Origin: Flavimaribacter sp039888615 | Lineage (GTDB): Bacteria; Pseudomonadota; Alphaproteobacteria; Rhizobiales; Rhizobiaceae | Reading direction: 5' to 3' (one strand) | Assembly (NCBI GenBank): GCA_039888615.1 | Contig: JBDQQS010000020.1 | Length of the DNA stretch: 64,000 nt | Shown: positions 25,964 to 35,446 of the stretch, one piece after another | Layout of the letters: the number at the start of each line of letters is the position of its first letter | Position numbering within the stretch: position 1 is the first letter of the stretch | Notes under the pieces: generated by a model | Told to the model about the DNA's origin: nothing | The model's input: the letters and a program-made list of their open reading frames with translations, nothing else | Databases searched by the model: none | Program-made: the position numbers and the translations under genes

Positions 25964-26931
25964 ACGCTATTTTCCGCCCGGTGGTGCATGATCCGGCCAA
26001 TTGCATTCATCAATATCTGCGCCGCCAATATTGAAGTGGAGCCGGTCGGGTCATAGTCGGGCGCAACCTCCACACAGTCTATGCCGATGATGTCGCCTTG
26101 CCGGGCGAGACCGTCAATCAGTTCCAGAACTTCGTAATAGAGAAAGCCGCCATGGCTGGGCGTTCCGGTGCCTGCGGCGATCGACGGATCGAAACCGTCG
26201 ATGTCGATCGAAACGTAGTAGCGTCGCCCGGCCGGAATTCTGGCCAGGACGCCGTCGACGCCGAGCTTGCGGAACTGCCTCACCGACAGGATATCCGAGC
26301 CCATTTTGCGAGCATCCTCATAGCCTTCCCGCGCAGTGGAGGAGACGTTGCGGATTCCGATCTGCGAAAGTCCCGTCACGTAATCCTTTTCCGCCGCGCG
26401 ACGCATCGGATTGCCATGGCCGTAGCGCACGCCATGCCGTTCATCGACGAAATCCAGATGCGCGTCGATCTGGACCAGGTGAAAGGGCTTCTGGTCATCA
26501 AAGGCGTTGATGCAGGGAATATTGACTGAATGATCACCGCCCAGCACGACGGGAACAGCGCCGCTCTTCAGGATCTTGCGCAAGCCGAATTCGATGTTGC
26601 CGTGGCTGGCCATCATGTCGGTGTGGACGATATCCGCGTCGCCAATATCGACGATCCGAACTTTTTCCGGATCAAGATAGGTGACATCGTCCTCGTGATC
26701 GTATGCGCCGGCGTGACCAAAGGAGAATAGCGTGGAGGCCTCTCGAATGCTCCGGGGGCCGAAGCGCGCGCCGGCGCGCCACTGTGTGCCCATATCAAGC
26801 GGCGCGCCAAGCACTGCGACGTCGGCGTTTATCGCGTCCCAGTCCTCGACATAAGGATTTTTGCCGAAGGTGCAAAGACCGACGAAGGGCAGGTTCAACC
26901 GGCCGCTGTCATAACTGTTCGCTGTGCTCAT
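25960..26931 (-). CDS. speB: Agmatinase-family ureohydrolase
   Basis: A 323-residue member of the arginase/agmatinase family, which hydrolyses guanidino compounds to urea and an amine. The binuclear manganese site is intact: GGDHS (about residue 145), DAHLDF (about 167-172) and SIDIDGFDPS (about 255). Agmatine is the usual substrate, making putrescine, but guanidinobutyrate or related compounds cannot be excluded. The ATG at 26931 is chosen; a longer frame to 27312 runs into parC and is spurious. It is tail-to-tail with bpt, the two stops sharing bases. Confidence 0.88.
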   Translation of the reverse strand: MSTANSYDSGRLNLPFVGLCTFGKNPYVEDWDAINADVAVLGAPLDMGTQWRAGARFGPRSIREASTLFSFGHAGAYDHEDDVTYLDPEKVRIVDIGDADIVHTDMMASHGNIEFGLRKILKSGAVPVVLGGDHSVNIPCINAFDDQKPFHLVQIDAHLDFVDERHGVRYGHGNPMRRAAEKDYVTGLSQIGIRNVSSTAREGYEDARKMGSDILSVRQFRKLGVDGVLARIPAGRRYYVSIDIDGFDPSIAAGTGTPSHGGFLYYEVLELIDGLARQGDIIGIDCVEVAPDYDPTGSTSILAAQILMNAIGRIMHHRAENSV

Positions 26932-27008
26932 AGCGCGTCTATGGCTCCTGCATTCGTGCGTCCGGAGACAATGATTCAGGATCCGCGACAGGCCTCTGAT
27001 ATTCTTCA

Positions 27009-29261
27009 CTATCCGGAGAATCTGCCGGAGCGTGGAAAGCCTTTCGGGACGGTGCGGCCGGCCTGTGCACGGTCGCCGAACCACTCGCGTAATTCCTCCA
27101 TCGTCTTGGTATGGGTGCGGCCGGCGGAATCCTGCCAGCTCAGTCCATCGGCCTGCTTGAATGTCCTGACGTCGGCGACTCCGCCATCCTTGTAGCGTTG
27201 CAGGCGCACGCCCTTGCCGCGGCTCATCTCGGCCAATTGCTCGAGCGGGAAGATCAGCATCTTGCGGTTCTCGCCCAGCACCGCCACCGTGTCTCCCTCG
27301 ACCGGAATGCACAGCTTCGCCTCGTCAGGCATCTTCACATTCATGACCTGTTTGCCCTTGCGGGTATTGGCCGTGATGTCGGACTGCGGGACGACGAAAC
27401 CGTTGCCAACGGTCGACGCCAGAAGCAGCTTTCCTTCCGGGTTGTGCACGAAGGCGGAAACGATGTCCTGATCATTGTCCATGTCGATCATGATGCGAAC
27501 CGGCTCGCCATGCCCACGACCGCCCGGCAGACGGTCGCTGCCGACAGTGTAGAACTTGCCGCCGGTGGTAAATAGCATGATCCGATCGGTCGTATAGGCC
27601 GGAAACGCCAGCTTGAGGCCATCGCTTTCCTTGAAGGTAAGACCGGACGTGTCGGACATGTGGCCGCGCATCGCACGGATCCAGCCTTTCCGCGAGAGAA
27701 CGACCGTAACCGGCTCTTTTTCGATCATCGCCTGCTGAATGGCTTCGAGGTCGGCCTCCGGAGCCTCGGCGAACCCTGTGCGCCGGCGTCCGAGTTCGGT
27801 GTCCTTGCCGAACTTCTTCTTCACCCGGGAGATTTCCCAGGATATCGTCGACCACTGCTTTTCGTCCGACGCAAGCAGCGCTTCGATTTCCGCCTTTTCT
27901 ACGGTCAGCCCGTCGAACTCCTTGCGGATCTCGAACTCTTCCAGCTTGCGCAGAGAGCGCAGCCGCATGTTCAGGATCGATTCCGCCTGCAGATCGGTCA
28001 GTTCGAACCGCTGCATCAGCTCGGCTTTCGGATCATCCTCTTCACGGATAATCCGGATCACCTCATCGATATTCAGATAGGCGATCAGATAGCCACCAAG
28101 GATTTCGAGACGCCGCTCGATCGCCGCCAACCGATGCCGCGACCGCCTCTGGAGCACCTCGCGCCGGTGATCGAGCCACTCCAGGAGCACATCGCGAAGC
28201 GACATGACCTTGGGCACCCGCCCCTTCGAAAGCACATTGAGATTGAGCGGAAAGCGGGATTCGAGATCGGTCAGGCGGAACAGCGATTCCATGAGCAGAT
28301 CCGGATCGACGGACCGGCTCTTGGGAACCAGGACAAGACGCACATCCTCGGCCGACTCGTCCCGAACATCCTCCAGCAGTGGCAGTTTGCGGGCGATCAG
28401 CAGTTCAGCAATCTTTTCGATCAGCCGCGATTTCTGCACCTGATAAGGAATTTCGGTGACGACAATGATGTAACTGCCGCGGCCGGTGTCTTCCTTCTCC
28501 CAGCGCGCGCGAGTGCGAAATCCGCCGCGACCAATCTTGTAGGCCTCGACGATCGAATCACGGCTGTCGACGATCACGCCTCCAGTGGGCATGTCGGGGC
28601 CGGGCACGTAATCGACCAGTTTTTCAATCGTCGCATTTGGATGCTTGATCAGATGCAGGGCGGCGTCACAAAGCTCCGCGGCGTTGTGCGGCGGGATCGA
28701 CGTCGCCATGCCGACCGCAATGCCGGTCGCGCCATTGGCGAGAAGGTTTGGAAAGGCGCCGGGAAGAACCACCGGCTCCTGGTTTTCCTCGTCATAGGTG
28801 GTGCGAAAGTCGACGGCGTCCTGGTCAATGCCTTCCAGCAGCAATTCCGCAACCGGCGTCATTTTCGACTCGGTGTAACGCATCGCAGCTGCGTTATCGC
28901 CGTCAATGTTACCGAAATTGCCCTGCCCGTTCACCAACGGGTATCGCACGGCGAAGTCCTGGGCGAGACGAACCAGAGCGTCATAAATCGCCTGGTCGCC
29001 GTGCGGATGGAAATTACCCATCACTTCGCCGACGATCTTGGCGGATTTCTTGAAGCCGCCGTTCGCGCGCAGCCCCATATCGCTCATCGAATAGACAATG
29101 CGGCGGTGGACCGGCTTCAAGCCGTCGCGAACGTCGGGCAGCGCCCGGTGCATAATCGTCGACAGCGCGTAAGCGAGGTAGCGTTCTTCAAGAGCGGTTT
29201 TCAGATCAACGGGTTCTGACCCGCCGTCTCCGCCGCCCGGCGGAATAAGGCTTTTTCCCAT
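27009..29261 (-). CDS. parC: DNA topoisomerase IV subunit A
   Basis: A 750-residue type IIA topoisomerase subunit that decatenates daughter chromosomes with ParE. The breakage-reunion domain has the catalytic tyrosine Y129 in AAMRYTES and the quinolone region FHPHGDQAIYDAL (Gln at the position of E. coli ParC Ser80, Asp at Glu84). The C-terminal third has ParC-type blades rather than the GyrA box. The gene is followed by speB in the same direction with 77 bases between. A weak site only precedes the ATG. Confidence 0.95.
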   Translation of the reverse strand: MGKSLIPPGGGDGGSEPVDLKTALEERYLAYALSTIMHRALPDVRDGLKPVHRRIVYSMSDMGLRANGGFKKSAKIVGEVMGNFHPHGDQAIYDALVRLAQDFAVRYPLVNGQGNFGNIDGDNAAAMRYTESKMTPVAELLLEGIDQDAVDFRTTYDEENQEPVVLPGAFPNLLANGATGIAVGMATSIPPHNAAELCDAALHLIKHPNATIEKLVDYVPGPDMPTGGVIVDSRDSIVEAYKIGRGGFRTRARWEKEDTGRGSYIIVVTEIPYQVQKSRLIEKIAELLIARKLPLLEDVRDESAEDVRLVLVPKSRSVDPDLLMESLFRLTDLESRFPLNLNVLSKGRVPKVMSLRDVLLEWLDHRREVLQRRSRHRLAAIERRLEILGGYLIAYLNIDEVIRIIREEDDPKAELMQRFELTDLQAESILNMRLRSLRKLEEFEIRKEFDGLTVEKAEIEALLASDEKQWSTISWEISRVKKKFGKDTELGRRRTGFAEAPEADLEAIQQAMIEKEPVTVVLSRKGWIRAMRGHMSDTSGLTFKESDGLKLAFPAYTTDRIMLFTTGGKFYTVGSDRLPGGRGHGEPVRIMIDMDNDQDIVSAFVHNPEGKLLLASTVGNGFVVPQSDITANTRKGKQVMNVKMPDEAKLCIPVEGDTVAVLGENRKMLIFPLEQLAEMSRGKGVRLQRYKDGGVADVRTFKQADGLSWQDSAGRTHTKTMEELREWFGDRAQAGRTVPKGFPRSGRFSG

Positions 29262-29319
29262 GGTTCGGGATTAAACGAAGCGCCGATTCGCGGCAAGTCA
29301 CGATTGGTTCGATCCACGC

Positions 29320-30579
29320 CTATGCGTCTGAGACGGCGTTCTCCTCCTCATCGTCAGACAAAGCGAGAGAAACCGTTTCCGGCGTCGTCGTCCTCGTCGG
29401 AGCGGAAGGAACGAATTCGACCTTATGTTCCGGCTCGACGGGCGCGCGGCGGCTGATGCGCCAGAGCGTGTAGATGACGATCAGGATATGCACGACGATG
29501 GTCGTCATGAACAAAGCCGACGTTCCGACCGCCGACATGCCGAAACCGGCGAATAGCGGCCCCACGATGCACCCGACACCGAACACAAGCAGCAATCCGC
29601 CGGATGTCTGGATGTAGCTGTCTGGCTCGGCGTGGTCGTTCGCATGGGCGACGATCACCGGATACATGGCGTAGGCGGCTGCGCCGAAAATAAAGACCAG
29701 GATGAAGTTCATCCACGCCAATTCCGGCTGCAGTATGATGAACGCCAGGTCGCCGATAATCCCGACGATCGTAATGCCTATCAGCACCTTGCGGCGATCC
29801 ATCCGGTCAGACAACTGCCCGACCGGGAACTGCGCCAGCGCGCCGGCGAGTATCGGAATACTTGTAAACAAGGCGATCGCCGAGAGCTGAAGGCCGATCT
29901 GATCGGCGTAGACGGCGGCAAGCGTTCCGAAAGCGCTGTTGGAAATGCCTACCATCAACACGGCGTAGACGGCGATCGGCGAATTGCGCCAGAGAGCGCC
30001 AAGATCGAGCCGCACCTTGACGAGCGGCTTTGGTGTTGCAGTGGACGAAATCGCTGTCGGTATCAGCGCCAGCGAATAGAACATCGCGCCGATCACAAAG
30101 AAGGTGTATCCACCGGTTTCGCCAAGCGTCAGAGTCAGCTGACCTGTCGTGGTCGCCATCAGATTGACCATGGTGTAGACGCCGAAGACGCGGCCTCTGG
30201 AACTCGCATCCACCCGCTCGGACAACCAGCTTTCGACGATCATGGCGGCCCCGGCGAAGCAAAAGCCGGAAATGGCGCGCAGCGGTATCCACGCCCAGGG
30301 CGTGATGAACAGCAACGATGCGAGAATGGCGAGCGCTGCAAGCGAGGCCATGACGCTGAACGAGCGAATGTGGCCGACCCGTCCAACGAGACCCGGCGTC
30401 ATGATGCAACCGAGCACGTAGCCGATCGCCCAGCCGGTGCCGAGAAGACCGAGAGAAAAGGCGGAAAACCCTTCCTGCGATCCCCTGACCGGCAGGATCA
30501 GACCATTCATGCCGCCGGCGTAAAGCAAAAAGGCCGAGCCCAGCAACAGCGCGCTGATGGGAATTAAATAACGTACCAT
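29320..30579 (-). CDS. MFS transporter, YcaD-like (copy 1)
   Basis: About 419 residues with twelve membrane helices of the major facilitator superfamily. The loop motif between helices 2 and 3 is GLVGRVGHIRSFSV, and the central domain duplicates it as QLSDRMDRRKVLIG. A conserved HANDHAEPDSYIQTSGGLLL segment near helix 10 is shared with the second MFS gene at 34170, so the two are paralogues. The start at 30579 (MVRYLIPISALLLG) is chosen because helix 1 follows at once; the 43-residue upstream extension is basic and not family-like. The acidic C-terminal tail is cytoplasmic. Substrate unknown. Confidence 0.82.
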   Translation of the reverse strand: MVRYLIPISALLLGSAFLLYAGGMNGLILPVRGSQEGFSAFSLGLLGTGWAIGYVLGCIMTPGLVGRVGHIRSFSVMASLAALAILASLLFITPWAWIPLRAISGFCFAGAAMIVESWLSERVDASSRGRVFGVYTMVNLMATTTGQLTLTLGETGGYTFFVIGAMFYSLALIPTAISSTATPKPLVKVRLDLGALWRNSPIAVYAVLMVGISNSAFGTLAAVYADQIGLQLSAIALFTSIPILAGALAQFPVGQLSDRMDRRKVLIGITIVGIIGDLAFIILQPELAWMNFILVFIFGAAAYAMYPVIVAHANDHAEPDSYIQTSGGLLLVFGVGCIVGPLFAGFGMSAVGTSALFMTTIVVHILIVIYTLWRISRRAPVEPEHKVEFVPSAPTRTTTPETVSLALSDDEEENAVSDA

Positions 30580-30926
30580 ACCCGCTAGCGACCCCGCGCT
30601 ATCCCTGCGTATAATTCTTCCATGATATCCAAGCCGAAACCGGCTCGAATTCCGGCGCTCAACCACCCTCTCGCTCGAAACGATAGCGAGATCAGGCGTG
30701 GCTTTCAATTCTCGATGATTGTGGAAATTCCATGGTCAGATCGCGCGAAAGCGACGCCGGTTTGACTGGACCTATTCCGGTAATATCTTCGAAACCCTGT
30801 AGAAACTCTTATGTGAAGTCCGGTTGCAATCGCATCCCTGCGTAAATACTGACATAAAACCGGCTTATTCGGGTGAGACCAAAACGACTGGCAGTTGTAA
30901 AACGCCCAAAGATGGAAGGATTTTCT
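30580..30926. other. Divergent intergenic region, no gene recognised
   Basis: These 347 bases separate the minus-strand MFS gene from the plus-strand exported protein gene and should hold both promoters. The only clear element is GGAAGGA at about 30913-30919 before the ATG at 30927. No RNA gene or long inverted repeat was seen. If the MFS protein used an upstream start, up to 129 bases of this region would be coding. Confidence 0.4.
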
Positions 30927-32138
30927 ATGCTTGCTCAACATCTTCGTACAGGACTTCTTGCGGGACTGGTCGTCTTCGCGCCAATCACAGTCGCTGGCGC
31001 CGTCGAAGCAGACCAGTTCGCCGAGAAGCTGTTCGGATATTATGATCAGAACGGCTACGAGATCACTTACTCCGGCGCGGAAAGCACGGGCGACAGCGTT
31101 ACGATCAGCGACATCGCGTTCAAGCTGCCCGAGACGGACGAGACCATCGACCTCGGAGACCTGACATTCAGGGGTGTCTCCGAAGACGGCAAGGGCGGAT
31201 ATAACGTGTCGGAAGTCGAGCCGTTCGACTTTTCCTTCAGCATCAAGGAAGCCGGCGAAAATCCGATAGATATCGAAGTATCGATCGCCGACATGAAAAC
31301 CACCGGCCTGCATGTTCCGGCAAACCCCGAAATGACGTCGGCCGAAAACCTGATGACATACGACAAGTCGTCGACAGGCGCGATCGATGTCAAAGCAGCT
31401 GGCGCCACGGTGTTTTCTGCGGCGAGCTCCAGCGCCTCCTCACCAACGCCCGGATCGGACAACACTCTCAATTTCGCGTTCAACCTCGACGGCATGATGA
31501 TCGACCTCAGCGGCCTTCCGGATCAGAATGCGCGACAGACGCTGGACGCGCTTGGATATGCCAAATTGACAGGCGGTCTCTCCGCGAACGGCTCCTGGAA
31601 CCTTGACGACGGAACGCTGAACATCGACCAGTACGTCACGGATGTCGACGGGGCCGGCAAGCTGGAAATAATGGCGTCTGTTTCGGGCGTGACGCTGGAA
31701 TTCATGCAGGGTCTGCAGGAAATGCAGATGCAAATGGCCGAAATGGGCGACGACCCGAAGGCTGAGCAGGCCATGGGCCTTGCAATGATGGGCATGATGC
31801 AGCAGCTCACATTCAACGACCTGACGCTGCGCTTCGATGACCAGTCCCTGACCGGCAAGATGCTCGAAATAGCCGCCGCACAGCAGGGCATGAGCGCCGA
31901 CCAGCTTGTCCAGAGCATCAGCGGCATGCTGCCGATCATGCTGGCGCAAATCAAAAATCCGGATTTTCAACAGAACGTCAGCACTGCGGTCAGCGCCTAT
32001 CTCGCCAATCCGGAGAACATCGAGGTTAGCGCCACGCCGCCGAGCCCGCTGCCTTTCGCCTCCATCATGGGCGCCGGCATCGGCTCCCCGGAGTCGCTGC
32101 CGACGCTCTTGAATGTGCAGGTAAAGGCGAACCAGTAA
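30927..32138 (+). CDS. Exported protein of unknown function with a methionine-rich segment
   Basis: A 403-residue protein with a signal peptide (MLAQHLRTGLLAGLVVFAPI then TVAGA, cleavage near residue 25). The mature part is acidic, largely beta-like, and threonine/serine rich, with no cysteines seen. Around residues 259-294 methionine is very dense (EMQMQMAEMGDD and AMGLAMMGMMQQL). GGAAGGA precedes the chosen ATG at 30927; the frame extends 18 codons upstream. I do not recognise a named family with certainty; DUF2125/DUF945-like periplasmic proteins are a possibility. It is followed by a terminator-like hairpin and then by convergent aspS. Confidence 0.75.
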   Translation: MLAQHLRTGLLAGLVVFAPITVAGAVEADQFAEKLFGYYDQNGYEITYSGAESTGDSVTISDIAFKLPETDETIDLGDLTFRGVSEDGKGGYNVSEVEPFDFSFSIKEAGENPIDIEVSIADMKTTGLHVPANPEMTSAENLMTYDKSSTGAIDVKAAGATVFSAASSSASSPTPGSDNTLNFAFNLDGMMIDLSGLPDQNARQTLDALGYAKLTGGLSANGSWNLDDGTLNIDQYVTDVDGAGKLEIMASVSGVTLEFMQGLQEMQMQMAEMGDDPKAEQAMGLAMMGMMQQLTFNDLTLRFDDQSLTGKMLEIAAAQQGMSADQLVQSISGMLPIMLAQIKNPDFQQNVSTAVSAYLANPENIEVSATPPSPLPFASIMGAGIGSPESLPTLLNVQVKANQ

Positions 32139-32148
32139 GATACAGCTC

Positions 32149-32178
32149 TGGGCCCGCAGTCAGCGGGCCCAAACTTTT
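32149..32178 (+). terminator. Rho-independent-type terminator after the exported protein gene
   Basis: TGGGCCCGC at 32149-32157 pairs with GCGGGCCCA at 32163-32171 around an AGTCA loop, followed by AACTTTT. The stem starts ten bases after the stop codon of the plus-strand gene. The T-run is short and offset, and on the minus strand no T-run follows the stem, so it should serve the plus-strand gene rather than aspS. Confidence 0.7.
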
Positions 32179-32184
32179 CCCGAA

Positions 32185-33975
32185 TCAGTTTGTCTTTGCG
32201 GCCGGTGCGATGCGCAGGCTCAGTTCCTTGAGCTGCGTCTGATCGGCGATGCTCGGCGCACCCATCAACAGGTCTTCGGCTTGCTGGTTCATCGGGAACA
32301 TGGTCACTTCGCGCAAGTTCTTCGCGCCGACCAGCAACATGACGATGCGGTCGATTCCGGCCGCCATGCCGCCATGCGGCGGCGCGCCATAGTGGAAAGC
32401 CCGGTAGAGGCCACCGAACCGCTCTTCCACCACCTTCGCGTCAAGCCCGACCTTGCCGAACGCCTCGACCATAACTTCGGGTATGTGATTGCGGATGCCG
32501 CCGGAGGCGATCTCGTAGCCATTACAGACCATGTCGTACTGCCAAGCCTTGATTGCAAGTGGATCCGCACCTGACAACGCCTCCTTGCCGCCCTGCGGCA
32601 TGGTGAAGGGGTTGTGCGAGAAATCCAGCCGGTTTTCCGTCTCGTCCCATTCGTAATAGGGAAAGTCGACGATCCAGCACAGGGCGAACCGGTCGGTGTC
32701 GATCAGATCCAGTTCCTCACCGACGCGCGTTCGGGCGTCCCCGGCGAAGGCGGCGAATTTCGCCGGAACACCGGCCACGAAGAAGCAGGCGTCGCCGGAT
32801 TTCAGACCAAGCTGGTTGCGGATCGCCTCCGTGCGCTCAGGACCGATATTCTTGGCAAGCGGCCCCGCTCCGGCAACGGCGTCATTTTCCTCGCGCCAGA
32901 AAATATAGCCGAGACCTGGCTGGCCTTCGCTCTGCGCCCAGGAATTCATCCGGTCGCAGAAGGCCCGGCTTCCACCGGTCTTTGCAGGAATGGCCCAGAC
33001 CTCAACTTTCGGATCACGCTCGATCATACCGGTGAAAACCTTAAAGCCGGAGCCGGCAAAATGTTCGGTTACCGCTTCCATGACGATCGGGTTGCGCAGG
33101 TCCGGCTTGTCGGACCCATATTTGCGGATCGCCTCGTCATATGGAATGCGCGGGAATTCCTCTGTCACGGCCTTGCCGTCGGCGAATTCCTCGAAGACAT
33201 TTCGCACCACCGGCTCCATCGTCTGGAAGACATCTTCCTGTTCGACGAAGCTCATTTCCATGTCGAGCTGGTAAAATTCGCCCGGCAGCCGATCGGCGCG
33301 CGGATCCTCATCGCGGAAACACGGCGCGATCTGGAAGTAGCGGTCAAAGCCCGATGCCATGATGAGCTGCTTGTATTGCTGCGGCGCCTGGGGCAGCGCA
33401 TAGAAATTGCCCGGATGGATGCGGCTCGGCACCAGAAAGTCGCGTGCGCCTTCCGGCGATGACGCAGTCAGGATCGGCGTCGAATATTCCGCGAAGCCCG
33501 CCTCGCCCATCAGCCTCCGCATGGCGGCGATGATCTGCGTACGGCGGACGATGTTGGCGTGCAGCGTCTCGCGGCGCAGATCGAGGAAACGGTATTTCAG
33601 ACGCACGTCTTCCGGATAGTCCGGCTCGCCGAAAACCGGTAGCGGTAGTTCACCGGCGGCGGACAGCACTTCGATGTCGCGGGCATAGACCTCGACGTCG
33701 CCGGTCGGCAGTTTCGGGTTGACCGTTTCGTCCGATCGCGCCCTGACGTCGCCGTCAACGCGGATCACCCACTCGCCGCGCAGCGTCTCGGCGAGATTAT
33801 AGCTATCGGAATCCGGATCGACGACAATTTGCGTGATGCCATAGTGGTCGCGCAGGTCAATGAACAGCAGGCCGCCATGATCGCGAACGCGATTGATCCA
33901 GCCCGACAGGCGGACGGATGAATCAACGTCTGTTTTGCGCAGAGCGGCGCAAGTATGGGAGCGATAGCGGTGCAT
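32185..33975 (-). CDS. aspS: Aspartate--tRNA(Asp/Asn) ligase
   Basis: A 596-residue class II aminoacyl-tRNA synthetase. The anticodon-binding OB fold starts at residue 1 (SVRLSGWINRVRDHGGLLF), motif 2 is around YFQIAPCFRDEDPRADR, the GAD insertion lies in the middle, and motif 3 is HGGMAAGIDRIVMLL near the end. In bacteria that lack AsnRS this bacterial-type enzyme is often non-discriminating. The ATG at 33975 follows AGGACA and gives the family length; the 91-residue upstream extension overlaps the divergent MFS gene region and is rejected. Confidence 0.95.
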   Translation of the reverse strand: MHRYRSHTCAALRKTDVDSSVRLSGWINRVRDHGGLLFIDLRDHYGITQIVVDPDSDSYNLAETLRGEWVIRVDGDVRARSDETVNPKLPTGDVEVYARDIEVLSAAGELPLPVFGEPDYPEDVRLKYRFLDLRRETLHANIVRRTQIIAAMRRLMGEAGFAEYSTPILTASSPEGARDFLVPSRIHPGNFYALPQAPQQYKQLIMASGFDRYFQIAPCFRDEDPRADRLPGEFYQLDMEMSFVEQEDVFQTMEPVVRNVFEEFADGKAVTEEFPRIPYDEAIRKYGSDKPDLRNPIVMEAVTEHFAGSGFKVFTGMIERDPKVEVWAIPAKTGGSRAFCDRMNSWAQSEGQPGLGYIFWREENDAVAGAGPLAKNIGPERTEAIRNQLGLKSGDACFFVAGVPAKFAAFAGDARTRVGEELDLIDTDRFALCWIVDFPYYEWDETENRLDFSHNPFTMPQGGKEALSGADPLAIKAWQYDMVCNGYEIASGGIRNHIPEVMVEAFGKVGLDAKVVEERFGGLYRAFHYGAPPHGGMAAGIDRIVMLLVGAKNLREVTMFPMNQQAEDLLMGAPSIADQTQLKELSLRIAPAAKTN

Positions 33976-34169
33976 CGGTTTGTCCTGCTTTTTCTTTCCG
34001 TGAGACTGCGGTGACGCGAAGGATCGCCTTCTGTCAAAACCGGGCGGACAAGCGCACGACGCAGGCGATTTGTCAAGCAGCCAAGCCAGCTTTAATCGAA
34101 TGCTTTCGCTTCCGGCGCATCGTGATATCGTCCGCCCAAGTCTCCGTAGCCCGCCGAGTCGCACCGTCC

Positions 34170-35432
34170 ATGTCCTCTCTCCGTCCCCTTGTGCCGCTGT
34201 TTTTTGCGGCGGCGATCCTGCTAGCCGGAAACGGCATGCAAAGCACACTCATCGCGCTTCGCGGGGCTGATGAGGGTTTCACGACATCTGCCATCGGTCT
34301 GATTGGCGCCAGCTATTCCATCGGCTTCATGGCCGGAAGCTTCCTGATCTCTCCAATCTTGCGGGCGGTTGGCCACATCCGCGCCTTTTCGGCTTTGGCG
34401 GCGATGGGCGCCAGCGGATGCCTGCTCCTGGTGATTCTGGTCGATCCGCTCGCCTGGGCCATCATCCGGTTTCTTTCCGGTCTGTGCTTCGCAGGGCTTT
34501 TCGCCACGGTGGACAGCTGGCTGAACTCCGGCATCACCAACCAAACGCGCGCGCGCGTGCTCTCGATCTACAGGCTTATCGACATGGTCTGCGTAACCGG
34601 ATCGCAGTTCCTCATCCCGTTTTTCGACCTTTCGAACTTCGTGGTGTTCTCGACGCTTGCCATCATGATCAGCCTCTCGCTGGTTCCGATCTCACTCGCC
34701 GACAGGTCGAATCCCGAGCCGCCAGGCAGATTTTCCTTCAATCCGGCCGCTATCTGGCGACTGTCGCCTATCGCATGCATTGGCTGCATAGCCATTGGCC
34801 TGACGTCTGCGACATTCCGCATGATCGGTCCCATCTACGCACAGTCCATCGGGCTCCCGGTTTCGTCCATTGCGACTTTCATGGGCGCCGGAATTCTTGG
34901 CGGAACAATCCTGCAATATCCACTTGGAGTGTTGTCAGATCGGCACGATCGGCGCGTTATCCTCATTATCGCGACTGCAGGCGCAGCCCTTTCAGGCCTC
35001 TTCATTAATACGTTTGCCGGCTCTGACCCACTGTTGAACTATATCGGAATCTTCTTCTTTGGCGCCTTTTCGCTTCCGCTTTATTCCCTGTCGGCCGCCC
35101 ATGCCAATGACCACGCTGAACATGGCCAGTATGTACAGGTCGCCGCCGGACTGCTCTTCTACTGGTCGATCGGAGCCACTATCGGCCCTTACATCGCATC
35201 GCTGCTGATGCAGAATTCCGCGCCCGGCGTCATGTTCACCTACACCAGCATCGTGCATGCGAGCCTGATCGTCATCACCCTTTGGCGGATGCGTGTTCGC
35301 GCAGCAGTTCCTGCAAGCCACAGGGGCCGATTCAGCGCGCTGTTACGCACGTCCCTCTCGTTTTCCCGGATGGCCAACCGTGTTGCGTCCAAGGACTATG
35401 ACAGGGAGCAGTTTCGTACCGGGAAAAAATGA
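34170..35432 (+). CDS. MFS transporter, YcaD-like (copy 2)
   Basis: A 420-residue twelve-helix MFS carrier. Helix 1 follows directly (MSSLRPLVPLFFAAAILL), the 2-3 loop reads SPILRAVGHIRAFSALA, the 8-9 loop is GVLSDRHDRRVILI, and HANDHAEHGQYVQVAAGLLF matches the corresponding segment of the MFS gene at 29320. Compared with that copy it has a shorter N-terminus and a basic rather than acidic tail. It is divergent from aspS (194 bases between starts) and ends 14 bases before rnd, so it may be cotranscribed with it. Substrate unknown. Confidence 0.85.
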   Translation: MSSLRPLVPLFFAAAILLAGNGMQSTLIALRGADEGFTTSAIGLIGASYSIGFMAGSFLISPILRAVGHIRAFSALAAMGASGCLLLVILVDPLAWAIIRFLSGLCFAGLFATVDSWLNSGITNQTRARVLSIYRLIDMVCVTGSQFLIPFFDLSNFVVFSTLAIMISLSLVPISLADRSNPEPPGRFSFNPAAIWRLSPIACIGCIAIGLTSATFRMIGPIYAQSIGLPVSSIATFMGAGILGGTILQYPLGVLSDRHDRRVILIIATAGAALSGLFINTFAGSDPLLNYIGIFFFGAFSLPLYSLSAAHANDHAEHGQYVQVAAGLLFYWSIGATIGPYIASLLMQNSAPGVMFTYTSIVHASLIVITLWRMRVRAAVPASHRGRFSALLRTSLSFSRMANRVASKDYDREQFRTGKK

Positions 35433-35446
35433 TCTAAACAAATTCC

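Noticed and set aside
27660..29219. Plus-strand frame of 519 codons antisense to parC
   Set aside because: parC is complete with catalytic tyrosine; the antisense frame is a shadow.
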